Shown: positions 43,879 through 56,891, counted from the stretch's first letter. The stretch is DNA of 64,000 bases from Planoprotostelium fungivorum (GCA_003024175.1 MDYQ01000599.1:1-64000); one strand, 5' to 3'. A program made the numbers and translations. Notes: a model not told the origin generated them from the sequence alone.

Positions 43879-45284
43879 TTAGCATCCATCGACAGCGAAA
43901 TTGAGGAGACCGTTGTTGGATCCGTAGTCGAACTGGTACTTTCCTCCAGCTGCCACCTTTCCGGTCAAGTTGAGGATGATGGGGCTGTACTTGTACGTGT
44001 TGGTGTTGCTCTGGTAACCGTTGGCGGTGAGTCCAATCTGCCAGATGAGCTTGTCCTTCTGCGATGCGGGGAGCTCTAATGAGAAACCGGCGGCGGCGCT
44101 GGACTTGTTCGTGATGGTGACCGAGTAGACCGATGTGGTGCCAGAGAAAGAGGCGTAAGAGGCAGTGAAGGCCTGGGTGACGACGAAGGGGCAGTTCAGC
44201 TGGGCCTCGATGGCGGCGGCACGGAGCTTGGACTGATTGAGGATGGTGTAGTCGAAGATGGGGCCACCCTGCTGCTTGGGGAGTCCGGCAGTGGAGAAGT
44301 TGGCGACGAAAGAGTAGCCACCGAACTGCTGGCGGAGGTTCGAAGTGGCCAAGACGGCGATGGGAGGAGCGATGAGATCGGGGACGGCAGCGTCTCCGGT
44401 TCTCTTGTCAAGGATGGCGGAGTACTGGTACTGAGCGACGGCAGTGGTGACGTTGAGGTCCTTGGCCAGATCTTGGACGATGGCTGCCTGGTTGTCTGGG
44501 TTGGCGATGAAATGGGCGGTGAGGACGTAAGCGGTCAAGTACTTGGTGTAGAGCTCGACTTTGACGGGGTCAGCGAGGTTGGTGGTCTGGACGTTGACGG
44601 CCGAGGCGGCGTAAGCGTAGATGTAATCGGAAGAGCGAGCGAGGATCTTGATGTCGGGACGGTTGGCGAAGACCAAGTTGCCAGTGAAGGGGTAAGTCAA
44701 CAGAGAGGCGTAGACGGTTTGGTTGCTGGTGGTCTTTCCGCTGAGGAGGGCGGCGTATCTGAGGGGAGTGCTTCCGACGGGGACGAATGTGTAGTCCACG
44801 TTGAGGGTGAGACCATTGGACAGAAGGATGCTCTGAATGAGATAGGCGAAACCTTGATTAATGTCAAACGATGATGTTCGAATTAAATGATGTTACCTGA
44901 GTTAACGGCGTCTACGATGAGGGATTTGCCCTTGAGATCGGCGATGGAGTTGACTCCATTGGCACCAGCGATAATGTAATCTGGTCCGAGATCGGTCAGA
45001 GCCAGGGCGGTAACGTTCTGCTGGCGGTTGAAGACACGGTTGAGGGTGTTATCGATGGCTCCTTGAAGAATGTCGATGGTTCCATTGGCCAGATACTGGT
45101 AAGCGGCCAGGGAGTTGGGTACGTTGACGACACAAACTCCATTGTTGAGTCCGGCTGTAGCGAAGAAGTTCTGTTGTTTGGCAATGGACAGAGTTCCTAC
45201 TTTGGAGAAGATGCCAACACGGACATCGCAAGTCTGCGACAGAGCCAGGGCGAAGAGGGACAAGAAGAGTACGAAGCGAGCCAT
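43879..45284 (-). CDS. Secreted NMT1/SsuA-type substrate-binding protein with CBM49-like tail
   Basis: The start at 45284 gives a clear signal peptide, MARFVLFLSLFALALSQT. The mature protein begins CDVRVGIFSKVGTLSIAK and continues AAYQYLANGTIDILQGA, ALTDLGPDYIIAGANGV and ADLKGKSLIVDAVNS, then GFAYLIQSILLSNGLTLN (44820-44850), the layout of bacterial periplasmic substrate-binding proteins of the SsuA/NrtA/NMT1 superfamily. After about residue 345 a separate beta domain, AFTASYASFSGTTSVYSVTI to LLNFAVDGC, resembles the CBM49 cellulose-binding domains common in dictyostelids. Several NxS/T sites suggest glycosylation. One intron of about 46 nt. Codon use is strongly GC-ending, unlike the neighbours, suggesting high expression. 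No transporter partner is nearby. Confidence 0.8.
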
Positions 45285-45943
45285 GATGTTGGTGGCAGGC
45301 TGGTGGTAGTACAGTATTGGTACTAGAGAAGTGTGACCTTCTCTTTGTGGGTTGGTAAGAATGATTGCTACCCGCAGAAAGTTGCAGTTCCGCGTTGATT
45401 GCTGTTCTACAAACGAAAGAGCACTTTGGGGCGGTTGAGGTGACTGATTTAAAGACACCTGACGAGCTTCATAAATGTTACCGTGACAGCATGGCAGCGT
45501 GACTGACGAAGTTTTGAGGAGAATCCTGGGCTTCCATCTCATCCCATCTGTGCTAGTGATATGAATGACACGTCTTCACGCAGAAGGTCTCTATATCGAC
45601 GTCGCTGACGTCGACGTCTTCCGAGGCCACCACGTTCACCTTTCTATCGAGAGGTTGGTGAAGAAGAGCTCACTCGCAGTCTGCTATACGAACCACGACC
45701 TGCGTACGCATCCTTCTGTGAATTCCGCACTCGTACTTTGCGGCCTTATCGGGCCCCATAAAGATCCAAAAGACCGAAAACAACTGTCACCGAAAAAATC
45801 TCCTGTACCCCAGGGGGCATACCAACGGTAGAAAAACGCTTAAGTTATCGCTTAGGAGACGCCGCATATCGTCATAAGATACAGCTTCTGTACCAACTTC
45901 TCGCCAACCTCTCATTCGTAATCTATTCGGAGACAGTTAAGAC
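45285..45943. other. Divergent promoter region
   Basis: The 659 bp lies between the starts of the secreted substrate-binding protein (minus) and the EGF-like membrane protein (plus). A plus-strand ORF at 45565-45831 has no known motif and I doubt it is coding. Control elements for both genes must lie here, but none is recognisable. Confidence 0.45.
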
Positions 45944-47410
45944 GATGAGGTACCTGTTGACCTTCCTTCTCCTAGTTCTCTTCGCGTTCGCTCACGCGCA
46001 GAACGTCACTAAACCTCTTCCCTCATGCATAAAATTGAAGACGGGCTGTAATGGACTTGGAGTCTGCCAAGAGAACGGCGCCTGCAGATGTTATCCGGGG
46101 TGATGGTTCGATGCGAAGGTGTCAGGACTTATTCTGTGGCAGATTCACCTTCCCAACGCTTATCATCAACGGCACAGCCACCCGCTCGAGAGTCTACTGT
46201 AATGGGAGTAAGTCACATCTATTTGAGAAAAGAGAACTGAAGAACACAGCCGTTCTGGATGGAGGATCTTACATGAGACCACTGGTAATCGCCCTTCGAA
46301 CTGAGATCAGCATCTTCAATTTCATCTTATTCGGTCTCATCGTATACCGTCTCGTCTTGGACTTCAAGCTGTATGGAAAAAGAAGAGACATCATCACGAA
46401 GGTTTCTCTGGGCTTCATCGCTACGTCTACGCTCTGTGAGTCTATCACTCTCTATCTCCTCTGATTGATTCAGTGTTATTCATCAACAATGTCTTGGATT
46501 ACTGGGGCGTGTATGGTGTAATGGCTCCGATGGCATTCTTCGCCTTCCACGCCATCATCGAATGGCTTCTCGTCGGAGTCTTCTGTGCCATCGTATTGCA
46601 TTGGGTCAACATTTACAACTCTACCGTGAAGAGCATCAGAAGACAGGAAATGATCATGAAGATCAACTCCAATTACGCCGCGTCCGTCTCGGTAGAAGAA
46701 GTCGTTCAATCTGTGACCTTCCTCAAGATCTTCCGTCTCCCATATATCGCCATCACCGGAATCACTCTCTGCATCACCATCGCTCGGGTATGTGATTCCA
46801 TCATCTTCTCAGAACCTCTCATCTTACCCAAAGTGTTAGCTCTTCACAACACCTCTGGCCACGAGCGTAGACGGTTACGGAGGGTTCTATCGTTTCTTCA
46901 ACGCCTGGTTTCTCATCCTCTGGTTCTTATTCGGTGTCGCCTTTGCAATCTACGGCTACAAGCTCCAGCGAGTCATGCCACCCGCATCATCTCACAAGAT
47001 CAAGAGGGTGATTCATCCTCTCTTCACATCATCATCTGATCCGATCAGGTGACGGGCAAATTGTGTCTGATGGCACTCATCTGCACCATCAATGCGCTCT
47101 GCATGATCCTCTTGGACAACTACACGCCCGTCTTTCCTTCCCTGCCGGGCAACATCGGTCTCATCACGAGAAATTATATCACCTTCAACACGAGAACGAT
47201 GGTTGCGGCAGTCGTTTTGGGTGAGATGATCCGATCGGATCGCGTCCATCATCTGATCGAGGGACAGACATCTACATGCCATTCAGTAAGATGAAGTACT
47301 GGTTGAACGGCAGCCTCTTCAGCTCGCATACAACAGATGCATCGAAAGGAGGAACTCAAGTGGAGGCAGCAGTGAATCGTTCAAACCAGGAAGAGGGAGA
47401 AACAGTTTAA
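45944..47410 (+). CDS. Multipass membrane protein with signal peptide and EGF-like signature
   Basis: MRYLLTFLLLVLFAFAHAQ at 45944 is a signal peptide. It is followed by CNGLGVCQENGACRCYPG (46038-46100), a textbook EGF-like half, whose frame then hits TGA at 46101. The next open frame continues CQDLFCGRF and YCNGSK, then seven or so hydrophobic helices: ISIFNFILFGLIVYRLVLDF, VYGVMAPMAFFAFHAIIEWL, LVGVFCAIVLHWV, YIAITGITLCITIA, FNAWFLILWFLFGVAFAIYG and LMALICTINALCMILL. The topology is receptor-like, perhaps related to THH1/TOM1-type proteins. A 40 nt GT-AG intron (46048-46087) restores the frame but removes the EGF signature; a 19 nt one (46100-46118) keeps it. Stop TAA 47408. Confidence 0.65.
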
Positions 47411-47961
47411 CTGAGAATAAACTTGTATTTATTAGCATTGATGTCGTTCATTGTAGAAAGCAGCGGAGGAGCTATGGATTGATTCAAAATTGTATTGGCG
47501 TGAGCGAGATGCGTGGTCTGAGGCCGCTGTGAGATGCGCTGGCTCTTCACGTCAGACTGCAAATCACAGCCAAATTGGTGGTCGCATCACCTCTCAACAA
47601 CACGAAAACAAGTCAACAGAAGAACTCTCCATCATTAGATTTAAGAGTGCGCTACGGATCTAGACTCTGACGATGACTTCGTACTTGTAGCAGGGGCAAT
47701 CGATCTGAGGTATACTGCTCATCATCATCCAGACGAGATGGTTGAGTCGTTCCCGCGTCGATGACGAGATTGGGGTGATCCACGGGTCCACTAGACGAAA
47801 GCGTCGGAAGGATAAGTGTCGTATACGTACAGAACGTAAAATGGACGGAGCAGGTAATGGTCATCCTTGAAGTAGACAACAGAGAAGGCAGAAACGGTGG
47901 TGGACGGTCTCAGCCTGCAGGGGCTGGTGCATTACGTACAGAACGGTCTCGTTTAACGACG
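47411..47961. other. Intergenic; possible small minus-strand exons
   Basis: On the minus strand, TVSAFSVVYFKDDHYLLRP (about 47840-47900) and a segment ending IDCPCYKYEVIVRV (about 47665-47710) could be exons of one small gene split by an intron, but no family is recognised and no start codon was fixed. Confidence 0.3.
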
Positions 47962-48233
47962 CGAAGTGATCCGGCGGTTCAGAAAGGGTTCTCTGGCTGA
48001 GGCAGACCTTTGAATCTCCGGTGAGAGTGATGGATAAGATGGATGGATAAAGAGGAGAAGAATGAGTGTCCTTTCTCTACTTAGAATACGAGTAATTTAT
48101 TAGCCTCTGAATGCTCGTTGTACTCGGGCAGATGTCCTCCGTCTACATAACAATACTCATTTCACGACAAGACACGAATCACACAGCGGGACCGGTTGTC
48201 CTGCGTCTACATAACTATAAGAAGTGAATGCGT
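47962..48233. repeat. Dispersed repeat, copy B, interrupted
   Basis: The same sequence as 3683-3890, in direct orientation, but with 64 extra bases at 48152-48215. The extra segment is flanked by 18 bp direct repeats, GTCCTCCGTCTACATAAC at 48134-48151 and GTCCTGCGTCTACATAAC at 48198-48215. Copy A has this sequence once, so copy B carries the insertion or duplication. Confidence 0.85.
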
Positions 48234-48255
48234 GTCTTGTCGCGAAGTAAGTATT
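48152..48255. mobile_element. MITE-like hairpin with about 31 bp inverted repeats
   Basis: The left end reads AATACTCATTTCACGACAAG (from 48152) and the reverse complement of the right end (48255 backwards) reads AATACTTACTTCGCGACAAG, and both continue ACACG. Over about 31 bp roughly 26 match. The 104 bp unit has no coding capacity, as in a MITE. No clean target-site duplication is visible at the outer ends, and the right arm overlaps sequence shared with copy A, so a palindrome formed by rearrangement is the alternative. Confidence 0.45.
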
Positions 48256-48625
48256 CTTCATCCCCATATTGCTCAATAGTTCTTCTCTTTCGCTATTCGT
48301 TCACTACCGTGACCCAATAGATCTTTCAGCATCACATACAACAAACGAACACGATGCATCATCATACGAAAGAAGAAAGAGACGGCTCTCCGCTTGTCTA
48401 TTGAAGAAATCTCATAAACATAATCTGTAGGTCGAGACTTTGAGCTGTGAGCTCTCCAGACCTTCCCGTGACAACAAATACATTATTCCACAGACATCAT
48501 CATCCTGATGGAGTCCTCTCATCGATAGTTCCGCCGATTCAGCTCTTCTTGAATCGATGTGATTTCTCTCCCGTAGTCATGTCTGACCTGCACTCTGTCA
48601 ACTCTGTGGGAGTTATAGAGGACGT

Positions 48626-49525
48626 CTATCTACACACCTGGGCGATGTCTCTGTGCATGATCTCTTCTAATATCTCCAGAGCTTCCAGGCGTAATCCTCT
48701 CAATCTCTCTGCTATCTACAACGAGTCAGTTTCGGATTTTTCCGCGAGATTTCACCTCCGTCGCACACGCCGTATCGGCTCCCGCCTGCATCTCAGCCAA
48801 GTCACTGTCGGACAGTGCACTCCACTGTCTACAATCAGCCACTCCAGACCCTCCCCTCCACTCACGTCTTTCGTCCCCCCGTTGGTTGACTTTGCGAATT
48901 GGATGGCCTTGATCCACCGATCGACTTCATGTTCGGTGTCTGTCGTCATCATCCACACTCGGGCGGCAGTGACGAGTCGAAACATGAACCTCCTCTTTGC
49001 CTTATCTCCAAAGACTTTCTCTATGGACACGATGGCTGAGATGGGGATCCTTCCTTGTAAGTTCTGATGCGGCGGTGCCTTCGGATTGTCCTTCTATAGT
49101 CAGGCATTCAATGTGGGTCGAGGAGTGGATCACCTCGTTCGGTTTGAAATAAGATAATTCTTCTGAATTCAAACGACACCAACGTTTCTTCCACCTTGAT
49201 ATGACATGAGATCACCTGGATGTCAAAGAGAAAATGAACTCACGTTTTGATGCGGCCACCTTGTTTAGTCACATATCCTTCACACAAGATGGGTAATGGT
49301 GCTCGCGTGACCGTTCTCGCAGATTCACTCTTAATTCATCGAATCAACATCTCAATCAGAAACATCCGTCACACTCACTCTCTGTTTGCTCAGCGTCGGC
49401 GATCGGGACACGCTCAGTATGGAGTGAGAGGTCGATCTCGTCGTTGGACTCCTTGGCGGCGACGGTGTAGGTGTCGGTCCTTTTGAGCCCTTTCGGTCGC
49501 TGCTCGACCGAAGGAAGGAGGCCAT
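48626..49525 (-). CDS. PH-domain protein
   Basis: From the start MASFLRSSSDRKG (49525) a Ser/Pro-rich leader (PTPTPSPPRRSPTTRSTS) leads into a PH domain. GYVTKQGGRIKT (about 49245-49280) is joined to WKKRWCRLNSEELSYFKP (49140-49190), then GRIPISAIVSIEKVFG, RFMFRLVTAARVWMM and the invariant-Trp helix HEVDRWIKAIQFA (48895-48930). Basic residues early in the fold suggest phosphoinositide binding, but the exact ligand cannot be read. A C-terminal helix RLRGLRLEALEILEEIMHRD ends at 48626. Four short introns; the last ends in CTGACTCGTTGTAG. It is divergent from the PCYT2 gene with 111 bp between starts. Confidence 0.85.
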
Positions 49526-49636
49526 GGAGATGATGTCTCTGGAGTAATAACCGTTGCGGAATCAATCCGATTTTCACGGGCATTTCTACAATGGATTGAG
49601 TGTCGTTTCAAACAAACAAAGTTACACGCACGCGAC

Positions 49637-51151
<1,515 letters not shown>

Positions 51152-51162
51152 AATAAAAGGGT

Positions 51163-52142
51163 TTAATTCTTTCCCAATTCTTCTGCTCTGCGGGTGGCCG
51201 CCTTCACTGCATCATCAACGATGTCTTTGAGTCCAGCGCTCTCGAAACTCATGAGAGCGGCGTAGGTGGTGCCATTGGGGCTGGTGACGTTCTTTCTTAA
51301 TTGGGCGGGATCGTCTTCGGACTCCATCATCATCTTGCCCGCACCGAAGCAGGTCTGTTTGGCAAGGCGTGTGGCTTGTTCTTCAGAGAGGCCGAGACTG
51401 GTGGCACTGGAGATCATGTGTTCGACAAAGTCGAAGAAATAGGCTGGGCCAGATCCTGTCGAGGATAGTAAGCACGGAAGACGGACTCATGTCACGATGG
51501 TGAAACCTTCATGCGGCTCACCAGATAGCGCTGTGACCACATCGAGGAGTTCTTCTCTATCGACCCATTCGGTCGCCTTGCTGACGGTCGACATTAGAGC
51601 TGTGGCCAATTCCTTCTCGTCTCCCGTCACGTTTGCATCGGCATAGAGGCCGGAAGCTCCCTCACCCACGAGGGCAGGTGTGTTGGGCATGACTCGAACG
51701 ATGTGAGGCGCTTCGTTTCCGTTCACGCTGAACCATTGAGAAATGCTAGAGAGGGTAATACCAGCTGAGATGCTGATGATCAAAGGAAGAGACTAGATCG
51801 TCATGTCAGCGTTGATGATGTATACGACGGTTGTGGACAGTGTTGATGATCGTCACTCACTTGACGATCAGTCCACGCGGCTCCCAGCTCTTCACAGACA
51901 TCTTTAGTCACTTGTGGTTTTACGGCGATGATGATGATGTCTGCATCGTTAGAAGCCTGCTTGTTGCACGTGGTGGTCTTTACGCCCATAGCAGCCATCT
52001 TCTGTCGATTGACATCCCATGGTTCTGAAACGTAGATGTTATCGGCAGAGATGTTCTTTGAGAGGAGGCCTCCGATGATGGCGGCTGCCATGTTGCCTCC
52101 TCCGATGAATGAGATCTTGATCTTCTCTAATGATGTGCTCAT
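51163..52142 (-). CDS. Pyrroline-5-carboxylate reductase
   Basis: The last step of proline synthesis, NAD(P)H-dependent. The N-terminal Rossmann motif is ISFIGGGNMAAAIIGGLLS (residues about 9-27), then IIIAVKPQ, IISISAGITL, the substrate-site signature IVRVMPNTPALVGEGASG (51650-51700), SGPAYFFDFVEHM and the C-terminal dimer helices with SPNGTTYAALMSFES. Start ATG at 52142, stop at 51163, about 285 residues, normal family length, with two introns. All conserved motifs appear intact. Its 3' end abuts PCYT2, so the two mature transcripts almost certainly overlap. Confidence 0.95.
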
Positions 52143-52664
52143 GGTGGTGTGTATCGGGTGGTGGGGACGAAGAGATCGAGGGGAGAGTGCAGTTGAATGG
52201 TTGTGTCTTTGGGTGGAAGGCTCTGAGGAGTGGTTGGAGTTCTCTCTGTAAATTGTGAATGTTGTGAGGTGTACGAGAAATTATCCGTTGCAATTCAATT
52301 ACCCGCAGCGGCAGCAGAAACCTCCGACGATATCACGAAAACGAGTGACATTTCACTGTGGATGAAGGATAACGAGTACAACAGGAGCCTTTGCATCATC
52401 CACCTTCAGTAGTGGTCATGTAGAGGAGAGATTTACGCAGGAACAACCGTACGTGACATCAGGACCGCACAGTCGCCAACAAAAAGCGCTGCGACGACTT
52501 CTCGAGAGAGGAGCCGACAGAATGGTGCAGGACCAATGATGAAGGATGGCGCGAAGAAAGACATGCACAAAGTCTCGTTTGACTTTGAAGCTGGTCCAAA
52601 CGTCTCCGGAGTTACAGTCATCAGCACATCACATCATCGTCACTTCATCCAAAACTCTATACAT
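52143..52664. other. Intergenic or unresolved small gene
   Basis: Plus-strand open frames at 52230-52412 and 52546-52785 could be exons of a small gene (SLWMKDNEY, then DMHKVSFDFEAGPNVSG), joined by an intron ending TTTACGCAG near 52440. The second overlaps the convergent CudA-like gene. No family recognised. Confidence 0.3.
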
Positions 52665-53743
52665 CTATTGTTCCTCTTTGTTTCGATTTCTCCTCTTAGA
52701 CTTGACGATGAACCTGTCGGTCACGATATCCTCCACACACTCTTGTGTCGTCGATCCCTTATCCTGCAGTTTGAATTCGACGTGAAACAGCAACCGCCAC
52801 GCCTCTCCTTCTGATGTCTCCGTGATCTGATTTGGGATGAGAATGATGATGGAGTAGAGGATGAACCTTGAGACGAAACTTGGTCTTCTCTCGTATTGGA
52901 CGGTCTTGCAGTTCCGTTCCATCGGTGGAGACGAGGCATTGTTGTGCGACCTCAGGCAGATCCAGGCCCGCATCGCTCACTGTAAGAATGAGCATCGACG
53001 TCAACACGTGGACAGTTGATGGAGATGGAGATGTAGAAGAGGCCTCACCCAATCGAACCGAGACGACTGCGTCAGAGATGACACCTTCTTTCGGTTCAGA
53101 GGGGTATAGGACTAATGGATTGGGTAATAGACATCGGTTCTCTGATTTGTAGCTCTTTCGTTGTGTGGGAAGAGGTTGTTGATGGAGGTGGAAGAAACGA
53201 TTCGTGGAGAGTCGACTGCGATCTTGCTTTTCAGATGCCTCTTGTTGTTGTGATTGTATTGGCCTTTTGAATGGAGGATTCACCTGTGTCATTGTGCTTG
53301 GCATCGTGCCATTGGCCTGCACTGGGTAGGCTGTAGGTAATGAGAAGGCGTTTGACTGTGTAAATGGTGGTTGAACAGGTGCGAAGCCGTATGGTACTGA
53401 GTTGGGCTGGTGGATATATGGAGAGTAGAAGGCATTCGGGTCTGGGACGAAGGCATTGGCCCTCCAATTGTGATCTGTGGCGGCTTCGCCCCACATGGTG
53501 AAAGATGTGACATAGTCTGTTGTGGCTAATCCGGTTAGAACCTTGGTGTAATGGTTGCAGCTCACCCACGAACGGCGGATGCGAAACCTGAGGAGTCTCC
53601 AACATGACTAGTGGTGGTGGGAAAGAGGATACTTTTGGAGGATACATCTTCCCATCTAAAGTAGTGGGTCCCATCATGGTACCTCCCGTCAGTGGATTAT
53701 ACGGACGTTGAATGCGTTGATTCGACTCTGAACGCTCTTGCAT
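52665..53743 (-). CDS. Possible CudA-like DNA-binding protein
   Basis: The start at 53743 (MQERSESNQRIQRPYNP) opens a Pro/Gln/Asn-rich first third typical of an activation region. The C-terminal core reads VLTSMLILTVSDAGLDLPEV, CLVSTDGTELQDRPIREKT and KFRLK, joined by a 41 nt intron to ITETSEGEAWRLLFHVEFKL, and ends IVTDRFIVKSKRRNRNKEEQ. From memory this fits the conserved core of Dictyostelium/Entamoeba CudA, a nuclear protein distantly related to STATs; I cannot verify it here. The basic tail KSKRRNRNK could be a nuclear-localisation signal. Three introns. If not CudA, it is an unknown nuclear protein. Confidence 0.5.
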
Positions 53744-54178
53744 ACCCCAGTTGCAGTTTCTTAAATTTGGTTCTTCATCTCAACTTCTTTTCTCGTGAAC
53801 GTGTCTCCCGCAACGACGGAAACAGACACGTGGGAACACCAGGGACAGCGGAGGGGGTGGTGTAATCCGCGAGATCAGCTCCAAATTACCGGTCCTGCTC
53901 CCACCTCTATGAAGCTACAGCAACCACACATCCAGTGGAGGAGCGAGACACAAGAAAGATTGACCGGGACAGTTCAACGGACCGAAATATCCCTCGCATA
54001 TAGATGATGTAGGGAATGGTGTGGAGGAGAAGGTGTTTCATCTCGTTGTCAATTCGTTTGAATGAGACAGATGAATGAACCCGCTTCCACTGGTGGGTTG
54101 TGTTCTGAAAATGGACAAAAATCATGGTTGAATAAACAACGAGACATTTGGAATCATCTGATCTCATCTCGTGGCAGA
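53744..54178. other. Divergent promoter region
   Basis: Lies between the CudA-like gene (minus) and SRP72 (plus). Short ORFs at 53795-54007 show no motif. Confidence 0.4.
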
Positions 54179-56770
54179 ATGAGTACCGTCGAAGCTCAGT
54201 TCAAAGAGCTGAACAGTAGCATACAGGCGTCAGATTATGACAAGACTGTACAAATTGCTGATAAGAGTAATTGATTTGGAATACGATCTCAAAACTCATG
54301 TGATTCAGTTTTGAGTGCCAATCAGAACGATGTCGAAGCATTCCAGTGCAAAGTCGTCGCATTGATCCAGAATGGAGACTACCCAGCTGCTCTGAAAGCA
54401 ATAGAAACGAAGCCAGAGGGCTTTCAATTTGAGAAAGCATATGTTCTCTATCGTCTCAAAGACTTCGAGGGCAGTCTGAAGGTTTTGACTCAGATCTCTG
54501 ATAAATCGGAGAGGGTTTTACATCTGGAAGGGCAAGTGGTGAGTCATCTTCACCTCTTCCATCCTATCCCTTCTACCCCTCCCGTTATACATGTTGATCG
54601 CTCGCAGCATCACCGATTGGAACAACACGATAGAGCTCTGGACATCTTCAAGACGTTAATCGAAAAACACAATGTGAGTCGAACCGTTTGCATGATTTCT
54701 CAGGGTTGATCCATCGAAAAGGTCAAGAGCTCCGAAATGAAGACCAACTTGGCTGCCGCCCACGCGGCCGGCGGCATCACTCGCAAAACACTTCTCGAGT
54801 TCATCTCTGCCAACAGAGTACGTTTCACCATCTCATCCTGATCCATCATTCACTTATCCGATGGAATGACTGACAAACCGTACAGGGAGAGGACTCTCAC
54901 GACTTTAGCTTCAACGTGGCCTGCGCATGCATCTCCGTCGGAAACTTTTCTGATGCCGAGAAGTTTCTCATCCGAGCTGAAGGTTCGCAACATGACATCA
55001 CTCATATCACTCACCTCTTCCTCAGAGACTTGCAAGGCAACACAGAGCGAGGAAGATCTCAACGATGAATTGGCGGGAATCCTGTGCCAGAGAGGCTATC
55101 TACAACAGCTGGGAGGACAGACCGATCTGGCCTCGCAGACCTACCAGACCGTTCTGAAGAACAAGTGCGTGTCATCCGTCGAGATTTCACTGATATCTCC
55201 AGGCCCTCTGACGAGGCCGTGGCCGCCGTCGCAGAGAACAATCTCGTCGCGGCGAAGAAGGAGCAATCTTCCCTCTTTGACTCACACAAGAAATTGAAGC
55301 ACGCGTTCAACCTCGATCACAAGCTCAACACGCAGCAGAAGAGGATCATCGGCTACAATAGGGCCCTCGTGTCTCTATTGATGAATAAGGTGAAGGACTT
55401 TAAAGGATGGAACTGAAGGAAGTAGGCAGAGGAATGCAGGGAACAGATCAAAGCGTGTGAGGCACAGTTTGCCGACGAGCCCAGATTTGCCCTACTCAAC
55501 TCTGCGCTCTTATTCAAGGAGAAGAAGGTGGGGTGATCATCTACAACGAGACATTTTTGACGGGAGCAGTTTGAAGAGAGTCAGAAGGTGCTGGAGGAAT
55601 TCTCCAAGAGACATCCAGACAGTGGTACAGACTTGGAATTGTACTTGGTCCAACTACAACTCAACAGTGGAAAGACGCAAGAGGCCGTGCAGGTACTGGA
55701 AGGTATCAACAAGAAGAACCCCAAGCAGGTGACGATCTACACCCTGCCAATGGCTCGTTGTAGATTGACGTAACGCAGGCTACCGTGGCCGCCCTCGCCT
55801 CGATTCACATGCAGATGAACGACTTGAACGCCGCCGCCGACGTATTGACTCGATACGCAGAGTCCCTCTTATCTCAGAAGGTATTCATCTACAACTCGCC
55901 ACTTCATCGTCTACAACGCACACATTTCCCCATTTTTCTCATTCTACCTTCAGAGCGTGGCAGACGACACGGATCAGCAGAGAGTTCTCAGAGAGATAGG
56001 AAACTTCCTCGTGCAACACCACAGATACAAAGAGGCTGCGAGAGTGTGGGAGGGTCTGTTCAAATCGACCAACGACATCCAAGCTCTCGGTCATCTCGTC
56101 ATTTCTCTCTCTCACTTTGACCAAAAGTCTGCAGAGCAGTGAGCTCTTTTCTTTCACAAATATTTTAATCACATGTTTTTCTTACAATTTCTTTTCACTT
56201 TTGTCAAAATTATTTTGGCTCACGATCGTTGTAGATATGGTAACCGTCTGGGTGCCATCAAGGTGGAGGACGAGGAGGTGATTTTATTTCATTTTATTTG
56301 ATCGAATTTGGGACTCAAATTGTGGCAGGTTGTAGATGCCGAGACGCTGGAGAATCTGGCAGCTCCCAGGCTCTCAGTCAAGCAGGCCGAAACTCCGGCC
56401 GAGTGAGTTTTCTCAGAATCTTCCATCTACAACGACTGATGACTTCAACAGGGGAAGCCAGCAGACGAAGGAGAAGAAAAAGAAGAAGAAGAAAAAGCTC
56501 TTACCAAAGAATCTCAACAAAGCCATCGACAAAGAGAGGTGGCTGCCTCTCCGCGAGAGAAGCTACTACAAGAGAAAGAAGGGACAGAAGGCAAGCATGT
56601 CCCACGGAGGTGAGAATAAAATAGATTAAAATAGGATACTGACGGGGGCAGCGTCGCAGGGTGCCGCAGAGAAGCCGGGAGCTCAGCCGGTGAAGGCAAC
56701 GACACAGCCAGTGAAGGTGGCACAACCTCCTCCACCTCAATTGAAGGGAAAAGGAAAGAGGAAGAAGTGA
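54179..56770 (+). CDS. Signal recognition particle subunit SRP72
   Basis: A TPR protein that with SRP68 binds the SRP RNA. TPR-type helices run throughout: FKELNSSIQASDYDKTVQIA, FEKAYVLYRLKDFEGSLKVL, DVACACISVGNF-like FNVACACISVGNFSDAEKFL, LAGILCQRGYLQQLGGQTDL (55065-55130), AEECREQIKACEAQFADEP (55425-55490) and VQHHRYKEAARVWEGL. The C-terminus has a Lys-rich block and DKERWLPLRERSYYKRKKG (56528-56585), the family's diagnostic RNA-binding motif, then a Pro/Lys-rich tail. About eleven introns. At least four carry the decamer TCTACAACGA or its complement, in both orientations, and mostly away from splice sites. Confidence 0.93.
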
Positions 56771-56891
56771 TCCAACCCATAAAGACATCTATCTCCCCCT
56801 TCCATCGTTTCACATGAGCCATCGCGATGTGTGATGTCCTTTTGTCTTTGGTACTTGAACTTTTATCTACAAACATGATGGAGCTGGATCA

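Noticed and set aside
56325-56340. GGTTGTAGA at 56329 as another intronic decamer
   Set aside because: It lies in exon sequence coding VVDAE just after the acceptor. Chance coding occurrences also exist at about 23967 and 41521.
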